Positions 5,211 through 7,027 of a stretch of 7,027 nt of DNA are shown piece by piece. The translations under genes were made by a program, and so were the position numbers. The stretch comes from Actinomycetota bacterium (GTDB taxonomy: Bacteria > Actinomycetota > Actinomycetes > Streptosporangiales > Streptosporangiaceae). Position 1 is the first letter of the stretch. Every line of letters starts with the position of its first letter. Where the stretch lies: assembly GCA_003242605.1 (NCBI GenBank), contig QGUZ01000272.1, positions 1 through 7,027 on the forward strand, read 5' to 3'. The notes under the pieces are model-generated. The model did no database searches, was not told where the DNA came from, and saw only the letters and a list, made by a program, of their open reading frames with translations.

Positions 5211-5225
5211 AATGCCGCCTAGCCT
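5203..5225 (+). promoter_or_regulatory. DUF6157 promoter resembling the RecA-independent DNA-damage motif
   Basis: TTGTCA (5203-5208), three bases, exactly eight more bases (5212-5219), then TAGCCT (5220-5225) match the mycobacterial tTGTCRgtg-N8-TAnnnT promoter recognised with PafBC; only the last two bases of gtg differ. The predicted start near 5232 leaves a leader of ~87 nt that contains the 28-bp palindrome at 5243-5270. Confidence 0.45.
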
Positions 5226-5242
5226 GGAGCGGTGCCGCGCCA

Positions 5243-5270
5243 CCGGGCCGGGCCGTACGGCCCGGCCCGG
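5243..5270 (+). repeat. Perfect 28-bp palindrome in the DUF6157 leader
   Basis: A perfect palindrome centred on GTAC at 5255-5258; each 14-base half begins CCGGGCCGGGCC. It lies in the predicted 5' leader of the DUF6157 gene, ~48 bp before its start. As RNA it would form a ~12-bp GC stem with a 4-base loop; as DNA it could be an operator. It is far longer and more exact than the background GC repeats. Confidence 0.65.
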
Positions 5271-5318
5271 GCGCGGCCGGATGACCACCGACCACCGGCG
5301 GATCGCCAGGAGCGGCTG

Positions 5319-5729
5319 ATGGGCTACCACCGGACCTTGATCGCTGTGGCGGACGACTGCCCGGTCGACGCCTCCGTCGTGCCGGACGGCGCGAAGCGGA
5401 CGGTCGCCGCGGTGCAGTACGCGATGCTCGCCGCCGAGCCGTACCGGCTGACGCAGGAGGACGTGCTGTTCCTCACCTGGGTGCACCGCCGCCCCGACGC
5501 CGAGGAGCTGGACGAGAACGAGCTGGCGGCGCTGCGGGACGAGTTCTTCTCCCGGAGCCGGGCGTGCCTGCGCGCCTCGCCGCTGCCCAAGCGGTACGGG
5601 TTCGGGCTGCTGTTCGACGACGAGGGGCGGATCGCCCTGTGCCCGATGGAGTCGGCGGAGTACCGGCGGATCGTGGCGGGCGGCGCGGGCTACACGGTGG
5701 TGAAGGCGATGCGCACCTCCCGCCGCTGA
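5319..5729 (+). CDS. DUF6157 family protein
   Basis: A 136-residue soluble protein matching the DUF6157 family by recall. The order of features is: MGYHRTLIAVADDCPVDASVVP (N-terminal T-IAVA-DCP block), a middle block with TVAAVQYAML and PYRLTQEDVLF (residues ~28-51), an acidic helix ending DEFFSRSRACLRASPLPKRYGFG, and the terminal block ALCPMESAEY...VVKAMRTSRR. No signal peptide or membrane span is visible, so it is probably cytoplasmic. The function of the family is unknown to me. ATG 5319 is chosen because AGGAG at 5308-5312 is correctly spaced and homologues start at this point; an upstream in-frame GTG at 5232 would add an unrelated Arg/Pro-rich leader. It diverges from the TetR gene, a likely regulator. 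Its promoter looks damage-inducible. Confidence 0.9.
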   Translation: MGYHRTLIAVADDCPVDASVVPDGAKRTVAAVQYAMLAAEPYRLTQEDVLFLTWVHRRPDAEELDENELAALRDEFFSRSRACLRASPLPKRYGFGLLFDDEGRIALCPMESAEYRRIVAGGAGYTVVKAMRTSRR

Positions 5730-5744
5730 CCACGCCTGCGGCGC

Positions 5745-5773
5745 GGCGGCGAGGTCGCCGCCCCGCGGGGCGG
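5745..5773. terminator. GC hairpins between convergent DUF6157 and arginase-family genes
   Basis: GGCGGC-GAGGTC-GCCGCC (5745-5762) forms a stem 15 bp behind the DUF6157 stop, and overlaps the 16-bp perfect palindrome at 5758-5773 (centre CCCCGCGGGG). There is no U-tract. As the only strong structure directly after the gene, it is a likely terminator or mutually exclusive hairpin pair. Confidence 0.45.
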
Positions 5774-5823
5774 GTACGGCGGGGCCGCCGCCGTGCCCGC
5801 CCTCCGGCCCGGGGCGCGGGCCG

Positions 5824-6648
5824 CTACGGCTCGCGGGGGCCCGGGGCGGGGGGGGCCCCAACGGCGGGGGCGGGGGCCGGGGAGGGGGCCGGGGGGAGGG
5901 TCCCGGTCCCGGGGCGGGTGGGCAGGTATTCGGTGATGCCGAGCCCGGCGACGGTGAACCGCTCGGCGAGGGCGCGCACCGCGGCGGTGAGCGCGGCGGG
6001 GGTGAGGCCGCCGCGCTCGGGGTCGAGGACGTCGAGGTCGATGTGGAGGTAGACGGCCTGGGCGCCGGTGGCGGCGGCCGCGCCGGTCGGCCGGGCCGGA
6101 TCGGCGAGGTCGGCGACGGTGAGGTGCCGGAGCCGGTGGCGGTCGATGTGGTCGATCTCGCCGGGGTCGAGCGCGCGGGGCCCGGCGAGGACGACGTGCC
6201 CGGGGTCGAGGGTGCCGCCGGGGTGCGGGCCGAGGCCGTCGGGGGCCTCGCCGGGCAGGGCGCGGAGCACCATGCCGTGGAAGCCGCCGCTGGGTGCGGT
6301 GCCGGGGGTGTTGAGATCGCCGTGGGCGTCGAACCGGACCACGGCGAGGCGGCCGCCGCGCGCGGGCCCGCTCGATCGGGGCGGGTTCGACGCCGCAGTC
6401 GCCGCCGAAGGTGATCGTGGGCCCGTCGCCGGAGGTGGTGAGCGCCCGGCGGATCGCGGCGAGGTTCGCCTCGAGGACGCCGGCGTGCCGCACGCTCCCG
6501 CGGGTGACGCCCGGCCGTTCGATGATCTCGGGCGGATGAGCGTGGTGTCCGGTACCAGGCCCGCCGGCTCGCGTGCGCCGTCGGTCAGGCGCTGCGCCAC
6601 GGGTGACGCCGACCCCTGCCATTGCGGAGCCACCACGACCGTCGGCAT
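5824..6648 (-). pseudogene. Arginase/agmatinase-family (ureohydrolase) gene with two compensating frameshifts
   Basis: The frame starting at ATG 6648 (GAGGGG five bases upstream) gives MPTVVVAPQWQGSASPVAQR and is good to about residue 38. It becomes nonsense until ~98, then resumes with the metal-binding motif FDAHGD (D107, H109, D111), the second motif LHIDLDVLDP (D204, D206) and GITEYLP (E240). The missing middle lies in another - strand frame over ~6370-6535: VRHAGVLEANLAAIRRALTT, then TFGGDCG, the first metal motif. One base appears lost near 6530 and one gained near 6370, so the frame is restored. The enzyme would hydrolyse a guanidino or amidine compound using two Mn ions; the substrate is unclear. 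The C-terminal ~30 residues are Pro/Ala low complexity encoded by G/C runs and may also be misread. Sequencing error and true decay both remain possible. Confidence 0.75.
5866..5900 (+). repeat. G-tract cluster with G-quadruplex potential
   Basis: Six runs of 3-6 G separated by one or two bases lie within 35 bp, at the 3' end of the arginase-family reading frame (its template strand). The pattern could fold into a G-quadruplex and is also a hard region for sequencing. It encodes the Pro/Ala-rich tail of that gene. Confidence 0.6.
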
Positions 6649-6909
6649 ACCGTCCCCTCGCCGTCTTTCGGCATGTTTCGGCCTGGTCGCGGCGGCCCTA
6701 TGGGTCCGTGGTCAGCCGGGGCGATGCCCGGCGGGCCGGGCCGGGGGCTCGTTCTCCTCCCTGGCCGGGCCCTGCGCGGCGGGGGCCGTGCCGGCGCCGT
6801 CGGGCTGCTGCAGGTGGGGCACGGCGGCCGGGGGACGCGGGGCGTGGGCGCCGTCGGGCCGGACGCGCGAGGCGGGTGACCACTCACGACCCGGCGTGAC
6901 CGGAGCGGC
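6649..6909. other. GC-rich stretch without a convincing gene, upstream of the arginase-family gene
   Basis: Nearest the gene are the GAGGGG ribosome site (6654-6659) and a direct repeat TTTCGGC at 6666-6672 and 6676-6682 (10-bp period), a possible regulator or promoter element. Further right, a - strand frame ends at TGA 6712-6714 and is open upstream through the homopolymer block. Its translation (RPDGAHAPRPPAAVPHLQQP and similar) has nearly all codons ending in G/C and could be the low-complexity tail of a gene truncated at the junction. It has no start codon and no recognisable domain, and the + strand is equally open over part of the range (6699-6879), so I call no gene. Confidence 0.4.
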
Positions 6910-6940
6910 GGGGGGGGGGGGGGGGGCCCCTTTTTTTTTT
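6910..6940. other. Homopolymer block G17-C4-T10, probable artefact
   Basis: Seventeen G, four C and ten T follow one another without interruption. Such a run is rare in a chromosome of this composition and marks the boundary where base composition drops. It most likely reflects low-quality read ends or a wrong join. Confidence 0.6.
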
Positions 6941-7027
6941 GAGCGCGGAATCCACCGAAAAGGAGGGAGGATGTAACGTTGTTGGTAGTGTTATGTTAAA
7001 ACTGATCAGCAGAGGACAGATTTGTAA
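6941..7027. other. Lower-GC terminal segment, nothing assignable
   Basis: By hand count 39 of 87 bases are G/C (about 45%), against >70% for the rest of the window. It holds a strong ribosome-site-like AAGGAGG (6960-6966) followed at 6971 by ATG and immediately TAA, and a second ATG at 6993 whose frame is open to the window edge for 11 codons. No family can be recognised. It may be foreign DNA, a misjoined piece or poor-quality sequence. Confidence 0.4.

Noticed and set aside
3957..5222. Long + strand frame across the TetR gene
   Set aside because: Its translation is shifted soxR followed by the antisense of the TetR gene; no domain recognised.
5232..5318. Earlier GTG start for the DUF6157 gene
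   Set aside because: The extra 29 residues are encoded by the 28-bp palindrome and leader; ATG 5319 has AGGAG at proper spacing and fits the family N-terminus.
6068..6976. 302-codon + strand frame at the right end
   Set aside because: Runs antisense to the arginase-family motifs and through the homopolymer block; translation is low complexity.

Overview
The window is very GC-rich (well above 70% by eye outside its last ~90 bases) with strong G/C third-position codon bias, GTG starts and actinobacterial families (Rv2578c-type radical SAM, DUF3040, a MecA_N-type penicillin-binding protein, DUF6157). It is Actinomycetota chromosome; a Streptosporangiales-like host is a guess. I see no phage, IS element, CRISPR array, tRNA or rRNA.

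Layout: the 5' part of a radical SAM gene (- strand, cut by the left edge) and a small DUF3040 membrane protein (+) diverge from an intergenic segment that carries a perfect LexA/SOS-box core. A penicillin-binding transpeptidase (774-2411, -) converges on the DUF3040 gene. A PlsC-family acyltransferase (2553-3209, -) follows. A 602-base gap (3210-3811) separates it from soxR (3812-4333, +). soxR overlaps tail-to-tail by 83 bp with a TetR-family regulator (4251-5105, -). The TetR gene diverges from a DUF6157 gene (5319-5729, +) across a 213-base gap full of palindromes. An arginase/agmatinase-family gene (5824-6648, -) is readable only with two compensating frameshifts. The right end (6649-7027) has no convincing gene and contains a G17-C4-T10 homopolymer block followed by lower-GC sequence, which looks like a poorly determined contig end or a junction.

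How it fits together: the genes do not form one pathway. The shared signal is stress regulation: a LexA box at the radical SAM promoter, two motifs shaped like the RecA-independent (PafBC-type) DNA-damage promoter before soxR and the DUF6157 gene, a SigR/SigH-type promoter (GGAAT-N18-GTT) in the long gap, and the redox sensor SoxR itself.

The best candidate for something undescribed is in 3307-3491 on the - strand. A SigR-type promoter lies just before a ~108-nt element closed by a perfect 11-bp stem and containing four small hairpins. A strong GC hairpin comes next, with which the element could pair alternatively, and then the acyltransferase gene. This is the layout of a riboswitch-like leader or a terminated small RNA. 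I could not assign it to a known RNA family, and all structure calls were made by eye.
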